Numbered from the stretch's first letter, positions 35,976 to 45,275 are shown. The stretch: DNA of 64,000 bases from JACMNW01 sp043721855 (GCA_043721855.1 JAYSPY010000002.1:18654-82653), one strand, 5' to 3'. Translations and numbers: made by a program. Notes: a model not told the origin generated them from the sequence alone.

Positions 35976-36176
35976 ATGGCCGCCACCAACACGACCCGCA
36001 CGGCGCCGCTGGGCGCTATCACAACCTACCGTTTTATTCAGTTTGTTTCAGCCGGCGCTGCAGCTATCGGCAACTGGAATGACCGTCGCATGACCCGCAA
36101 CGCCTTGGGCAAATTGTCCGACCGCGAGCTTGACGATATCGGGCTTTGCCGTGGTGATATCAATCACGTGGCCTGA
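35976..36176 (+). CDS. DUF1127 domain-containing small protein
   Basis: This 66-residue basic protein has the DUF1127 core at its C-terminal half: WNDRRMTRNALGKLSDRELDDIGL, then CRGDI. The preceding FIQFVSAGAAAIG stretch is mildly hydrophobic. Small DUF1127 proteins of alphaproteobacteria have been linked to RNA turnover and stress (CcaF1 of Rhodobacter sphaeroides) and to phosphate and carbon metabolism. It is monocistronic, with AAAAGGAT upstream of the start and a strong terminator 35 bp after the stop. Function in this organism is not known. Confidence 0.9.
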   Translation: MAATNTTRTAPLGAITTYRFIQFVSAGAAAIGNWNDRRMTRNALGKLSDRELDDIGLCRGDINHVA

Positions 36177-36210
36177 ATAACGGCGCATATGCCAAAGGCC
36201 CGGATCTACC

Positions 36211-36245
36211 AAAAAGGCCGCATCTTTAAGGGATGCGGCCTTTTT
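36211..36245. terminator. Bidirectional intrinsic terminator after DUF1127
   Basis: A perfect 14-bp stem (AAAAAGGCCGCATC / GATGCGGCCTTTTT) surrounds a 7-base loop. The A/T ends give a T-run on either strand, so it can terminate the rightward DUF1127 gene and the leftward gene at 36273. Confidence 0.9.
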
Positions 36246-36272
36246 CATATCCAAAGCTAAAGTTGCTGCCTG

Positions 36273-36629
36273 TCAGATCAGAACGGCAATCGTTTCTTGC
36301 AATTTCGCCGATACAAACACCGTCACTGGGTCGGCTTCCATCAGATAGCCACCCAAACGGTCAAAGCCTTCGCCCGACTTCAGTTGGGCCACGCGTTCGG
36401 AATACACCGACCCGCCTATTTGATAGTGAATTGCGCCCTTGAGGCCAAACGCGCCGAACAAAACAATCAGCGTCGGCTTCAGGATTGAAAATCTGGAACG
36501 CGAAGGCGCATGCTGCGAATAATACGACCGGCCAAGCGTGCCAGAAGCTTCAAATCCATAGCCCTTTGCCCGCGCTTTTTTGATGCGGGTCACTCTGCCG
36601 TAAAAATCAACCATATTCTGGTCTGCCAT
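36273..36629 (-). CDS. Hypothetical protein with one membrane segment
   Basis: This 118-residue protein is placed from ATG 36629 (MADQNMVDFYGRVTRIKKAR), with AGGTG seven bases upstream. The first ATG of the frame (36674) lacks support. Residues about 52-72 (TLIVLFGAFGLKGAIHYQIG) are probably a membrane helix; the N-terminal half is basic and soluble. The motif KAKGYGFEASGTLGRSYYSQ-like (KARAKGYGFEASGTLGRSYY) resembles small conserved hypotheticals of marine Rhodobacterales. No named domain is recognised. It is followed by the shared terminator at 36211. Confidence 0.7.
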   Translation of the reverse strand: MADQNMVDFYGRVTRIKKARAKGYGFEASGTLGRSYYSQHAPSRSRFSILKPTLIVLFGAFGLKGAIHYQIGGSVYSERVAQLKSGEGFDRLGGYLMEADPVTVFVSAKLQETIAVLI

Positions 36630-36722
36630 AATCACACCTAAACTAATACAACGGCCCAACTCGCCATGTGACACCAGGTAACAGTCAACTAAGGCAACAT
36701 TAAGACAGCTGCCTTGTTTTCA

Positions 36723-37595
36723 TCACAGATGACGCATCACCAATGTCGACCATTCGCCAATATCTTCGCGCGCAATTGCGGCAAACCCGTTCGCGGCATA
36801 AGCAGCCTGCACCGCCTCTGCCTGCACCACCAGCAGACCGGACAAAATGACAAGACCGTCTTTTGCCACATGAACGGCCATATCCGGGGCCAGGCCTATC
36901 AATGGCCCCTTTAGAATATTCGCGAATACCAGATCAAAACGACCAGCAGCCGCGATCCGTTCATGGCCAAACCCTGCCGCCTCCAGACATATCACCCGGT
37001 CGGCCAAGCCGTTGATAGCTGCATTCGCACGCGCCACATCAACAGCCACCTCATCAATATCGGATGCAATAATCACCGCATCTGGCAAAATCGACGCCGC
37101 CGCCATCGCCAGAACCGCAGTTCCACAGCCAATATCGGCTACCCGAGCCGGGGCAAAACCGCCCGTCACCAAGCGGTCAAAAGCCCGCAAACAGCCCAGC
37201 GTCGTGCCATGATGACCAGTGCCAAAGGCAACCGTTGCCTCGATTTGCAAAGCAATCTTGCCGGCTGGCACCTTCTCCGCATCGTGGCTGCCAAAAACGA
37301 AAAACCGCCCCGCCTCTACCGGGCTCAGTTCACGCCGCACCTTCGCCACCCAATCAATTTCCGGCAATTCCGACAGCGCAAACGGCTTTGCGCCAAACGC
37401 CATCGCCAGCAACTCCAACGTGGCACCCATCGGCGGCTCCAGAAAATAGCCGCCCACTTCCCAAAGTCCCGATCCATCCTCAATCTCGAACACGCCAACG
37501 CCGGTGGGTTCCGGCACCATCCGCTCCATCGCGTCGGATAGGCCAAGTGCGGCTTCTTCACCCAGCAGGGTGGTCAGGGCTGTAAAGGTTGGCAT
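36723..37595 (-). CDS. prmA: Ribosomal protein L11 methyltransferase PrmA
   Basis: This 290-residue enzyme trimethylates L11. The SAM-binding motif RVADIGCGTAVLAMAAASILP lies at about residues 153-173, and IIASDIDEVAVDVARANAAINGL contains the ribose-binding Asp. The N-terminal domain (1-80) contains the substrate-recognition region. The FGTGHHGTTLGCLRAFD segment at about 128-144 is the signature of the family. It lies upstream of the 36273 gene and downstream of msrA on the same strand. Confidence 0.95.
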   Translation of the reverse strand: MPTFTALTTLLGEEAALGLSDAMERMVPEPTGVGVFEIEDGSGLWEVGGYFLEPPMGATLELLAMAFGAKPFALSELPEIDWVAKVRRELSPVEAGRFFVFGSHDAEKVPAGKIALQIEATVAFGTGHHGTTLGCLRAFDRLVTGGFAPARVADIGCGTAVLAMAAASILPDAVIIASDIDEVAVDVARANAAINGLADRVICLEAAGFGHERIAAAGRFDLVFANILKGPLIGLAPDMAVHVAKDGLVILSGLLVVQAEAVQAAYAANGFAAIAREDIGEWSTLVMRHL

Positions 37596-37664
37596 CGACT
37601 TGGCCTTTCAGAGGAACAGGCGCCGGATAGCCCCCGCCCCCGCCTTCGTCAAGTATTGACCTCG

Positions 37665-38321
37665 TCAAGCCGCCACACCTGTGCCGATAGGGCAGGTCAC
37701 GCCAGTTCCGCCGATGCCGCAATACCCATTTGGGTTCTTCGCAAGATACTGCTGGTGGTAATCTTCGGCAAAATAAAACACCGGGGCTGGCAGAATTTCC
37801 GTGGTGATTTTGCCACGCCCGGCGGCCGTCAACGCAGGTTGGTACAGATCGCGCGATGCATTCGCTGAGACCGCCTGTGCATCCGAATAGGTGTAAATCC
37901 CCGACCGATAAGTAGACCCCATATCGTTGCCCTGACGCATGCCTTGGGTCGGATCATGGCCTTCCCAAAACAGTTTTAACAGCGCGTCATAAGACACTAC
38001 GGCGGGGTCAAAGATCACCCGCAACACCTCGTTATGCCGGGTCATCTGGGTGCAAGTTTCTTTGTAGGTGGGGTTCGGCGTGGTGCCCGCCGCATAACCA
38101 ACCATGGTCAGCCAGACACCCGGAACCGACCAGAACTTCCGCTCCACCCCCCAAAAACAGCCCATGCCGAACATCGCGTCGACCATACCCTCCGGCACAG
38201 CTGATTTCAGCGGCAGCCCGGATATAAAATGAAACTCAGCCGTAGGTAGCGGCGTAGCCCGCCCCGGCAAAGCATCTTGCGGGCGCACCATGTCAGATTT
38301 CTTGCGATCCATGAAAAACAT
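37665..38321 (-). CDS. msrA: Peptide-methionine (S)-S-oxide reductase MsrA
   Basis: This 218-residue protein repairs S-sulfoxides of methionine residues. The catalytic motif GMGCFWGVERKFW places Cys55 in the GCFWG box. VGYAAGTTPNPTYKETCT and HNEVLRVIFDP follow, and the closing FAEDYHQQYLAKNPNGYCGIGGTG carries the resolving cysteine near the C-terminus. The N-terminus has no signal peptide, so the enzyme is cytoplasmic. Downstream is prmA; upstream is an MFS transporter gene. Confidence 0.96.
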   Translation of the reverse strand: MFFMDRKKSDMVRPQDALPGRATPLPTAEFHFISGLPLKSAVPEGMVDAMFGMGCFWGVERKFWSVPGVWLTMVGYAAGTTPNPTYKETCTQMTRHNEVLRVIFDPAVVSYDALLKLFWEGHDPTQGMRQGNDMGSTYRSGIYTYSDAQAVSANASRDLYQPALTAAGRGKITTEILPAPVFYFAEDYHQQYLAKNPNGYCGIGGTGVTCPIGTGVAA

Positions 38322-38387
38322 GTCTGTCTCCGTATTTGAATATCTTCAATATAGGGCAGATGTGGCTTTGCACCAGCCCACGCGCGT

Positions 38388-39626
38388 TCACTGTGCCGGG
38401 AACGGCAAGCCCTTGGCCGAAAAGATCGTCTCATTGCCCGGCCCCGGATCATGCGGCACCAAAAACGCCAGCGCCAGCGTCGCAAAGGCCATCACCGAGG
38501 CAAACCCGAACACCGTTTCAGGCGACCTGACCCATAAATATCCCAAAGCCGCTGGTAAAAACACCGCCGCTATATGGTTGATGGTAAATGCCACCGCCGC
38601 CGTTGGTGCCATATCCGCCGGATCACCGATTTTCTGGAAATACGTCTTCAGACTAAACGCCATCGAGAAAAACATATGGTCCAACACATACAACGTGGCC
38701 CCGATCCCCGCCCCCCAGCCAAAACTGTAAATGCCGCCATACGCCATGAATACACAAGCCACGCCGAAATGTTCCACCATGAACATCCGCCGCTCGCCAT
38801 AGCGTGCCAGCCAACGGCCGACATAGGGGCCAATCAGCATATTCGCTAAAAAGTTGACCAAGAACAACGCGGCAATCTGGCTGACGGTAAAACCGAAATG
38901 CTCCACCATCATAAACGCCGCAAAAACCACAAAGATCTGCCGCCGCGCGCCCGCCATCAGCTGCAGCGCATAAAACAGCCAATAGCGCCGCCGCAAAACC
39001 ATGGTTTTATTCTGCGGATGCGGGGCCTCGAACTGAGGGTATGCAAACAGGCAAAACACCGCAATCAAGGCCGTCAAGCTGCCAGATGCCAGATACACCT
39101 TGTTGTAATCCAATCCCAGCACATCCCAGGTCGCCACGATAATACCATACGCCACCAAAGACGCGCCAGACCCCACCGCCACCAACCACCCCAGCATCTG
39201 CGGCGCGCGCTTGCGGTCGATCCATTGCAGTTGCAGGCTTTGGTTCACCGTTTCAAAATAATGAAACCCGATGGATGAAAACAGCGTGACATACAAAATA
39301 CCGCCAAAACTGGGAAAATATGCCGTCACCGCCGTGGCACAGCCCAGCAGGATCAGGGCAACGACCCCCAACACCTGCTCGCGGATGAACAGCAGCAGCA
39401 AAATCACCCCAATGGCCAAAAACCCCGGAATTTCCCGCACCGTATGCAGCCAGCCAATCTGGACCCCGGTAAAGCCCGCCACCTCGATCACGAAATTGTT
39501 CAGCAGCGCTGACCAGGTTGCAAACGCAATCGGCATTGCCGCCGCCATCACGATCAAAAGGCTTTCAGGCCGCTGCCAGCGGGGCAGGCTGTCCGCCTCG
39601 GCCAAAGTCATTTTGCGCCTGAACAT
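38388..39626 (-). CDS. MFS transporter
   Basis: This 412-residue membrane protein has about twelve hydrophobic helices. I start at ATG 39626 (MFRRKMTLAEADSLPRW); an ATG two codons earlier is equally possible. The first half includes IGWLHTVREIPGFLAIGVILL, the second VSQIAALFLVNFLANMLIGPYVGRWLARYGER, a typical MFS inter-helix loop. It belongs to the permease-type MFS group; the substrate is not predictable. The C-terminus ends AKGLPFPAQ. It is leftward, between priA and msrA. Confidence 0.85.
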   Translation of the reverse strand: MFRRKMTLAEADSLPRWQRPESLLIVMAAAMPIAFATWSALLNNFVIEVAGFTGVQIGWLHTVREIPGFLAIGVILLLLFIREQVLGVVALILLGCATAVTAYFPSFGGILYVTLFSSIGFHYFETVNQSLQLQWIDRKRAPQMLGWLVAVGSGASLVAYGIIVATWDVLGLDYNKVYLASGSLTALIAVFCLFAYPQFEAPHPQNKTMVLRRRYWLFYALQLMAGARRQIFVVFAAFMMVEHFGFTVSQIAALFLVNFLANMLIGPYVGRWLARYGERRMFMVEHFGVACVFMAYGGIYSFGWGAGIGATLYVLDHMFFSMAFSLKTYFQKIGDPADMAPTAAVAFTINHIAAVFLPAALGYLWVRSPETVFGFASVMAFATLALAFLVPHDPGPGNETIFSAKGLPFPAQ

Positions 39627-39769
39627 CTGCAAACCTTATCCGCGCCTCGCATGACGGACCAGAGGTGAATTGTATCCGTCACATTTCCCACGCAGCACTC
39701 AATGCTTCCTTTTCGCACAAATACTCAAAGCCTTGGTGCCCAAACGCCCCTTGCAGAACCGCGCGCTCC

Positions 39770-39815
39770 AAGATTTTTCAGAAAAATCTTGCCAAAATTC
39801 TGCTGCAGAATTTTG
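39770..39815. repeat. Two adjacent perfect palindromes
   Basis: AAGATTTTTC/GAAAAATCTT (39770-39790, one-base centre) is followed two bases later by CAAAATTCTGC/GCAGAATTTTG (39793-39815, one-base centre). They lie ten bases beyond the stop codon of leftward priA. They are distinctly AT-rich compared with the neighbouring genes and may act as priA transcription end signals. Confidence 0.85.
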
Positions 39816-39824
39816 CTCTTGCCG

Positions 39825-42014
39825 TTACAAAAAACTCTGCGGATCAATATCAATCGCCAGCCTTACATCCGCCGGCAACTTGAACTGCCCGACCCATTCC
39901 GCCAGCGCCGCCTGCAAACCAGCCCCCTTTTCCGCCTTCACCAACAACCGCACCCTATGCCGCCCGCGCACGCGGGCAATGGGTGCAGGTGCTGGCCCAA
40001 ACACCTGTGCGCCGATTTTGCGCAACGGCCCGTCGCGGCGCGCCAGTTCCGCGCCAAAATCAAACACCCGCGCCACATCGGTGGACGACAGAATTATCCC
40101 CGCCATCCGGCCATAAGGCGGCACGCCGGCCATTTTGCGCTCTGCCGCCTCGGCCTTCCAGAACGCTTCCTCGTCACCACCCAGAATTGCTCGAATGACC
40201 GGATGCTCCGGCTGATAGGTCTGCAGCACCGCCACACCGCGCTTTTCAGTGCGCCCGGCCCGCCCCGCCACTTGCCGCATCAACTGGAACGTCCGCTCCG
40301 CCGCGCGCAGGTCCGATCCTTGCAAGCCCAGATCCGCGTCAATCACGCCGACCAGCGTCAGCAGCGGGAAATTATGTCCCTTGGCCACAATCTGCGTGCC
40401 GATGATGATGTCCGCCGCACCTTCGGCTATTGCCACGATTTGTTCTTTCAACGCCCGCGCCGACCCGAACAAATCCGATGACAGCACTGCCACCCTCGCA
40501 TCCGGGAACCGGGCTGTTACCTCCTCCGCCAACCGCTCCACCCCCGGCCCTACGGGTGCCATGCGGCCCTCTACCTTGCACGCCGGGCAGGCCACCGGCA
40601 CGGGTTTCGTCGCCCCGCATTGATGGCACACCAACCGCTTCAGAAACCGATGCTCCACCATCCGCGCATCGCAGTGGTCGCACCCCACCTGATGCCCGCA
40701 GGCCCGGCAAATGGTGACGGGCGCAAAGCCACGACGGTTCAGGAACAACAGCGCCTGCTCGCCCCGCTCCACCCGCGCCGTCACCTCGCGCGCCAGCGTT
40801 TCCGAAATCCAGCGATCCCCCGGCAGCCGTTCCTCGCGCATGTCGATCGACCGCATGGTTGGCAATTCCGCCGCCCCGAAACGCGATCCCAGGTTCAACC
40901 GCGCGTATTTTCCCGCCTCAACATTCACCCAAGACTCCAAGCTTGGCGTGGCCGAGGCCAGCACGATCGGCGCACCAACAATGGCCGCCCGCAACACCGC
41001 CATATCGCGGGCGTTATACAAAACGCCCTCTTCCTGCTTATAGCTTGTATCATGTTCCTCATCGACCACGATCAGCCCAAGCTGTTGAAACGGCAGGAAT
41101 AACGCCGACCGCGCACCCACCACGAACTGCGCATCGCCCTGCCCCACCATCCGCCACAACCGGCGGCGTTCGGTCATCGTCACGCCGGAATGCCATTCTG
41201 CAGGTCGCGCACCAAACCGCGCCTCCACCCGTGCCAGAAATTCGGCAGTCAGCGCAATTTCGGGCAACAACACCAAAGCCTGCCGCCCCATGCGCAAACA
41301 CTCGGCGACTGCCTCCAGATACACCTCGGTCTTGCCCGACCCAGTAACGCCTTTCAGCAGCGTCGCCGAATACCCCCCCATCGCCACGGCAGCCACCAAC
41401 GCATCCCCTGCCGCCACCTGATCGCCCATCAGCCGCACCGACCCCGCCGGATCAAGCCGCGCGTAAGCCAGATCGCGCGGTGCATCCTGCTCCAGCAGCA
41501 CCCCTGCTTTCACCAGCCCTTTGATGACCGCAGGCCCACACCCCGCCGCCTCCGCCAGTTCCGAAATCGTCACCGTAGCACCACCAAAACCGCGCAACGC
41601 CTCCACCACGCGGTGCCGTGCATCGGTCAAACGGTTCGGCACCACATCGCCCAGCAGCAAGACCCGGCGCATGGATGGCGGGTCGCCAAGCCCCGGCGCG
41701 CGGGTGGCAAGCCGCAGCATCGCCGACAACGGCGTCAGCGTGTAATCGGCCGCCCGCACCAAGAAACTGCGCAACTCCGCTTGCATCGGCAGCGCGTCCA
41801 AGCGGCGGTAGACGCTTCGCACCTTGGCCGGGTCATAGCCGCCAACCGCATTGCCCCAGACCACGCCCAAAACCTTGCGCGGGCCCAGCGGCACTTCGAC
41901 AAAGTCGCCCGTGCCACAACCGCCTTCGGGCGCGCGGTAATCCAGCACGCGCCCCAAAGGCTCGGTCGTCAGCACGCCAATCAACTCGCCTTGGGAATAA
42001 ACCCGCTCGGACAT
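39825..42014 (-). CDS. priA: Primosomal protein N' (replication restart helicase PriA)
   Basis: This 729-residue helicase starts at ATG 42014 (MSERVYSQGELIGVLTTEPL). The 3'-DNA binding domain is followed by the helicase core with Walker A GVTGSGKTEVYLE, the DEEHD box (IVVDEEHDTSYKQEEG), and motif VI near GRAGRTEKRG. The zinc-binding insert shows eight cysteines in pairs (CRACGHQVGCDHC and CHQCGATKPVPVACPAC). PriA reloads the replisome at stalled forks. Confidence 0.97.
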   Translation of the reverse strand: MSERVYSQGELIGVLTTEPLGRVLDYRAPEGGCGTGDFVEVPLGPRKVLGVVWGNAVGGYDPAKVRSVYRRLDALPMQAELRSFLVRAADYTLTPLSAMLRLATRAPGLGDPPSMRRVLLLGDVVPNRLTDARHRVVEALRGFGGATVTISELAEAAGCGPAVIKGLVKAGVLLEQDAPRDLAYARLDPAGSVRLMGDQVAAGDALVAAVAMGGYSATLLKGVTGSGKTEVYLEAVAECLRMGRQALVLLPEIALTAEFLARVEARFGARPAEWHSGVTMTERRRLWRMVGQGDAQFVVGARSALFLPFQQLGLIVVDEEHDTSYKQEEGVLYNARDMAVLRAAIVGAPIVLASATPSLESWVNVEAGKYARLNLGSRFGAAELPTMRSIDMREERLPGDRWISETLAREVTARVERGEQALLFLNRRGFAPVTICRACGHQVGCDHCDARMVEHRFLKRLVCHQCGATKPVPVACPACKVEGRMAPVGPGVERLAEEVTARFPDARVAVLSSDLFGSARALKEQIVAIAEGAADIIIGTQIVAKGHNFPLLTLVGVIDADLGLQGSDLRAAERTFQLMRQVAGRAGRTEKRGVAVLQTYQPEHPVIRAILGGDEEAFWKAEAAERKMAGVPPYGRMAGIILSSTDVARVFDFGAELARRDGPLRKIGAQVFGPAPAPIARVRGRHRVRLLVKAEKGAGLQAALAEWVGQFKLPADVRLAIDIDPQSFL

Positions 42015-42115
42015 CGCCCATCCCACCTGCGACCTTTCGCTAGGCCGTCACTTGGGGTAAACTCTGCCCCAAGCACCTGCAACCCCGATCCGCCACCACA
42101 TAAGGACGCCGCCCC

Positions 42116-42769
42116 ATGAAATTCTTTGTCGATACCGCCGATGTAGACGCTATTGCCGAGCTGAACGACCTTGGCATGGTGGACGGCGTCACCACCAACC
42201 CGTCGCTGATCCTGAAATCGGGCCGCGACATCATCGAAGTCACCAAAGAAATCTGCGGCATCGTCTCCGGCCCGGTATCCGCCGAAGTGGTGGCGCTCAA
42301 GTTTGATGACATGCTGGCCGAGGGGCGCAAACTGGCCGCCATAGCGCCAAACATTGCCGTAAAAGTGCCGCTGACATGGGATGGCCTGAAAACCTGCAAA
42401 GTCCTGTCCGGCGAAGGCTTCATGGTCAACGTCACGCTGTGCTTTTCCGTCAACCAGGCCCTGATCGCCGCCAAGGCCGGGGCCACCTTCATCAGCCCCT
42501 TCATTGGCCGTCTGGATGATATCAACCTCGATGGCCTTGATCTGATCGGTGATATCCGCACGGTTTATGACAACTACGATTTCAAGACGCAGATCCTTGC
42601 AGCCTCCATCCGCACCGCCAACCATGTCAAGGATTGCGCGCTGATCGGGGCCGATGTCATCACCGCCCCACCTTCCGTGATCAAAGGCCTCGCCTCTCAT
42701 GTATTGACCGACAAGGGGCTTGAACAGTTCCTGAAAGACTGGGCAAAAACCGGGCAGAAAATCCTCTGA
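42116..42769 (+). CDS. Transaldolase (fructose-6-phosphate aldolase family)
   Basis: This 217-residue TIM-barrel enzyme begins MKFFVDTADVDAIAELNDLG. It contains the GVTTNPSLILKSG signature (about 24-36), the Schiff-base lysine in AVKVPLTWDGLK (about 82-93), and ISPFIGRLDDI (about 131-141). The small (approximately 215 aa) length is that of TalC/Fsa subtypes, which work in the pentose phosphate pathway (sedoheptulose-7-phosphate exchange) or cleave fructose-6-phosphate; sequence alone does not separate the two. It is rightward, 102 bp from priA, and leads the run tal-DUF484-xerC-pcs. Confidence 0.93.
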   Translation: MKFFVDTADVDAIAELNDLGMVDGVTTNPSLILKSGRDIIEVTKEICGIVSGPVSAEVVALKFDDMLAEGRKLAAIAPNIAVKVPLTWDGLKTCKVLSGEGFMVNVTLCFSVNQALIAAKAGATFISPFIGRLDDINLDGLDLIGDIRTVYDNYDFKTQILAASIRTANHVKDCALIGADVITAPPSVIKGLASHVLTDKGLEQFLKDWAKTGQKIL

Positions 42770-42863
42770 AACCGTGTATAGCTTGATACAGTCGAACATG
42801 GGGCCAATGCCCGGCCCCATGCCACTGCCTCATCTCACTGGCCCGACCAAAGGCACCAAGCTT

Positions 42864-43556
42864 ATGATCGAACAAGACCTTCGCGACCGTATTCTGGCAG
42901 AACCTGAAACCCTGCTGGAAGATATCGACGTGATGAATGCGCTGATCGCGGCCAATGGGCGTGCGATGGGGGCGAACATCGTCGATCTGCGCGGCATTGC
43001 GATGGACCGGCTGGAAAACCGGCTTGACCGGCTGGAAGATACCCATCGATCCGTGATCGCTGCCGCCTATGAAAACCTTGCTGGCACCAATCAGGTCCAC
43101 CGCGCCATTCTGCAAATGCTCGACCCGCTGAGTTTCGAGGATTTCCTGAAAAGCCTCGGCGCAGAAGTGGCCCAAACCCTGCGCGTCGATTGCCTGCGGC
43201 TTGTGTTGGAATCGGTGCAAAGTGCGGATGATCCGGCCCTGCGCAAATTGGGCGATGTGCTGTTTGTGGCCGAACCGGGCTTTATCGCGGGCTACATCGC
43301 CGGGGGCCGCAATGTGCCGCTGCGCCCTGTGACCTTGCGCCAGACCATCCCAAGTTCTGATGCGATCTACGGTGAACGCGCGGGCTGGATCAGGTCGGAA
43401 GCGCTGCTGCGCCTTGATTTCGGCAAGGGCCGCCTGCCGGGCATGTTTGTGCTGGGCGCTGAAGACCCGCATCAGTTCAAGCCCACCCAAGGCACCGACC
43501 TGCTGGCCTTCTTTGCCGGGATATTCGAGCGCACGATGCGCCGCTGGCTGTCGTGA
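42864..43556 (+). CDS. DUF484 family protein
   Basis: This 230-residue protein begins at ATG 42864 (MIEQDLRDRILAEPETLLED). An earlier ATG at 42774 would add 30 residues rich in proline and glycine that are unlike the family. The long helix around RLENRLDRLEDTHRSVIAAAYENLAG precedes a GAF-like C-terminal half (LGAEVAQTLRVDCLRLVLES ... LGRLPGMFVLGAEDPHQF). DUF484 genes are commonly placed directly before xerC, as here, where the stop overlaps the GTG of xerC by four bases. Function is unknown. Confidence 0.9.
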   Translation: MIEQDLRDRILAEPETLLEDIDVMNALIAANGRAMGANIVDLRGIAMDRLENRLDRLEDTHRSVIAAAYENLAGTNQVHRAILQMLDPLSFEDFLKSLGAEVAQTLRVDCLRLVLESVQSADDPALRKLGDVLFVAEPGFIAGYIAGGRNVPLRPVTLRQTIPSSDAIYGERAGWIRSEALLRLDFGKGRLPGMFVLGAEDPHQFKPTQGTDLLAFFAGIFERTMRRWLS

Positions 43557-44509
43557 ACAAGGCGGGCTTGAGCAAGGCGGGCCTGAACGGTCTTGCCCTT
43601 TCCCCCGCCCTGCGCGATGCGCTGTCGACCTGGCTGACCCATATCAAGGCGCTGGACGGCGTGGCTGCAAACACCGTTACCGCCTATGCGCATGATGTGG
43701 GCGGGTTTCTTGATTTTATCGCACGTCATCGCGGCACCACCGAAGGGCTGGCCGCCTATGCCGTCATCCCGCAAACCGACCTGCGCGCCTGGATGGCCCA
43801 TACCCGCGCGCGCGGTGTTTCCGCCCGCTCGCTGGCCCGCGCGCTATCGGCGGTCAAGAATTTCACCGCATGGCTGGCCGACCGTGAAGGCGCGGATGCC
43901 ACTACGCTTTTGTCCGCGCGCGGCCCGAAATTCCGGCGTAAACTGCCCCGCCCACTGGATAAAGACGCCGCAAGACAAGTGATCGACACCATCGGCGACA
44001 ACGCCCGCATTGATTGGATCGGTGCGCGTGATACCGCCGTTGTCACCTTGCTATATGGCTGCGGTTTGCGCATATCCGAAGCGTTGGGGCTAACCGGATC
44101 AGCCCAACCGCTGCCCGAAGTTATCCGCATCAAAGGCAAAGGCGGCAAGGAACGCCTGGTCCCCGTGTTGCCCGCCGCCCGCGAGGCCGTGGCGAAATAC
44201 GTAAAACTATGCCCGTTTGATCTGGGCCCCGATGAACCCCTGTTTCGCGGCGCGCGTGGTGGCGCGCTGAACGCCCGCCTCATCGCCCTTGTGATGGAAA
44301 AGACCCGCGCGCAGATGGGCCTGCCCGCCACCGCCACGCCCCACGCGCTGCGCCATTCCTTCGCCACCCACCTTTTGGCCGCTGGAGGCGATCTGCGCGC
44401 TATCCAAGAATTGCTGGGCCACGCATCGCTGTCCACCACCCAAGCCTATACCGCCGTCGATGCCGCACGGCTGATGGAAGTTTATGACCGCGCCCATCCG
44501 CGCGCATAG
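43553..44509 (+). CDS. xerC: Tyrosine recombinase XerC
   Basis: This 318-residue recombinase begins at GTG 43553, overlapping the DUF484 stop (GTGA). All catalytic residues are visible: Arg in LYGCGLRISEALGL, Lys in IKGKGGKERLVPV, His and Arg in PHALRHSFATHLL, His in LLGHASLSTTQAYT, and the nucleophilic Tyr of the same segment. XerC with XerD resolves chromosome dimers at dif. The N-terminal SAM-like DNA-binding domain is residues 17-120. The XerC rather than XerD label rests on position next to DUF484. Confidence 0.92.
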   Translation: MNKAGLSKAGLNGLALSPALRDALSTWLTHIKALDGVAANTVTAYAHDVGGFLDFIARHRGTTEGLAAYAVIPQTDLRAWMAHTRARGVSARSLARALSAVKNFTAWLADREGADATTLLSARGPKFRRKLPRPLDKDAARQVIDTIGDNARIDWIGARDTAVVTLLYGCGLRISEALGLTGSAQPLPEVIRIKGKGGKERLVPVLPAAREAVAKYVKLCPFDLGPDEPLFRGARGGALNARLIALVMEKTRAQMGLPATATPHALRHSFATHLLAAGGDLRAIQELLGHASLSTTQAYTAVDAARLMEVYDRAHPRA

Positions 44510-44558
44510 CGGCCCGCCAAAGGTTGATTTAGCCCCCAAAATAGGCCATTACTTCACC

Positions 44559-45266
44559 ATGAACGACCGCGTTAAAGCCCTGTCCGTCCACTTGCTTACC
44601 GCCACAGGCGCGGTATTGGCCATGCTGGCCATGCTGGCCGCTGTCAACGAAAAATGGGATTTGATGTTTCTGTGGCTGGTGGTCGCGCTGATCGTCGATG
44701 GCCTTGATGGCCCGCTTGCGCGCCGCTTTGATGTCGAGAAAAACTGGCCTACTTATGACGGTGTGTTGATGGATCTGATCATCGACTATCTGACCTATGT
44801 GTTCATCCCGGCCTTTGCTTTGTTTCAATCGGGCTTGCTGTCCGGTTGGCCCGGATGGCTTGCCATTATTGTCATTGTCTACGGATCGGTCGTCTATTTT
44901 GCCGATACCCGCATGAAAACAAAAGACAAATCCTTCGCAGGTTTCCCTGCGTGCTGGAATATGGTGGTGCTTGTGCTATTCGCCCTGCAACCATCCCATT
45001 TTGTGACCTTGTTCATCGTCGTGGCGCTTACCCTGACGATGTTCACCAACCTGAAATTCATTCATCCGGTTCGCACTGAACGCTGGCGCAACATGACTCT
45101 GCCGATGGCCCTGGCTTGGGTCGTGTTTGCAGGCTGGGCCGCTTGGGTGGATTTCCATCCCAATACTTGGGCACATTGGGGACTTGTGATCAGCTCGCTC
45201 TATCTCGCTTGTGCGGGCATCGCCCAACAAATCGTGCCTGAACGCAAGACGCGCATTGGCAGCTAA
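44559..45266 (+). CDS. pcs: Phosphatidylcholine synthase
   Basis: This 235-residue membrane protein starts at ATG 44559 (MNDRVKALSVHLLTATGAVL). It carries the CDP-alcohol phosphatidyltransferase motif in the form DG-x2-AR-x12-G-x3-D-x3-D (DGPLARR, then YDGVLMDLIIDYLTY). The twelve-residue spacer, in place of the usual eight, is the known mark of Pcs enzymes. VHLLTATGAVLAMLAMLAAV and FADTRMKTKDKSFAGFPACWN are also Pcs-like. It condenses choline with CDP-diacylglycerol to make phosphatidylcholine in the inner membrane. It has about eight hydrophobic segments. Choline must come from outside, since no choline synthesis gene is seen here. Confidence 0.92.
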   Translation: MNDRVKALSVHLLTATGAVLAMLAMLAAVNEKWDLMFLWLVVALIVDGLDGPLARRFDVEKNWPTYDGVLMDLIIDYLTYVFIPAFALFQSGLLSGWPGWLAIIVIVYGSVVYFADTRMKTKDKSFAGFPACWNMVVLVLFALQPSHFVTLFIVVALTLTMFTNLKFIHPVRTERWRNMTLPMALAWVVFAGWAAWVDFHPNTWAHWGLVISSLYLACAGIAQQIVPERKTRIGS

Positions 45267-45275
45267 AGCCTGCCT

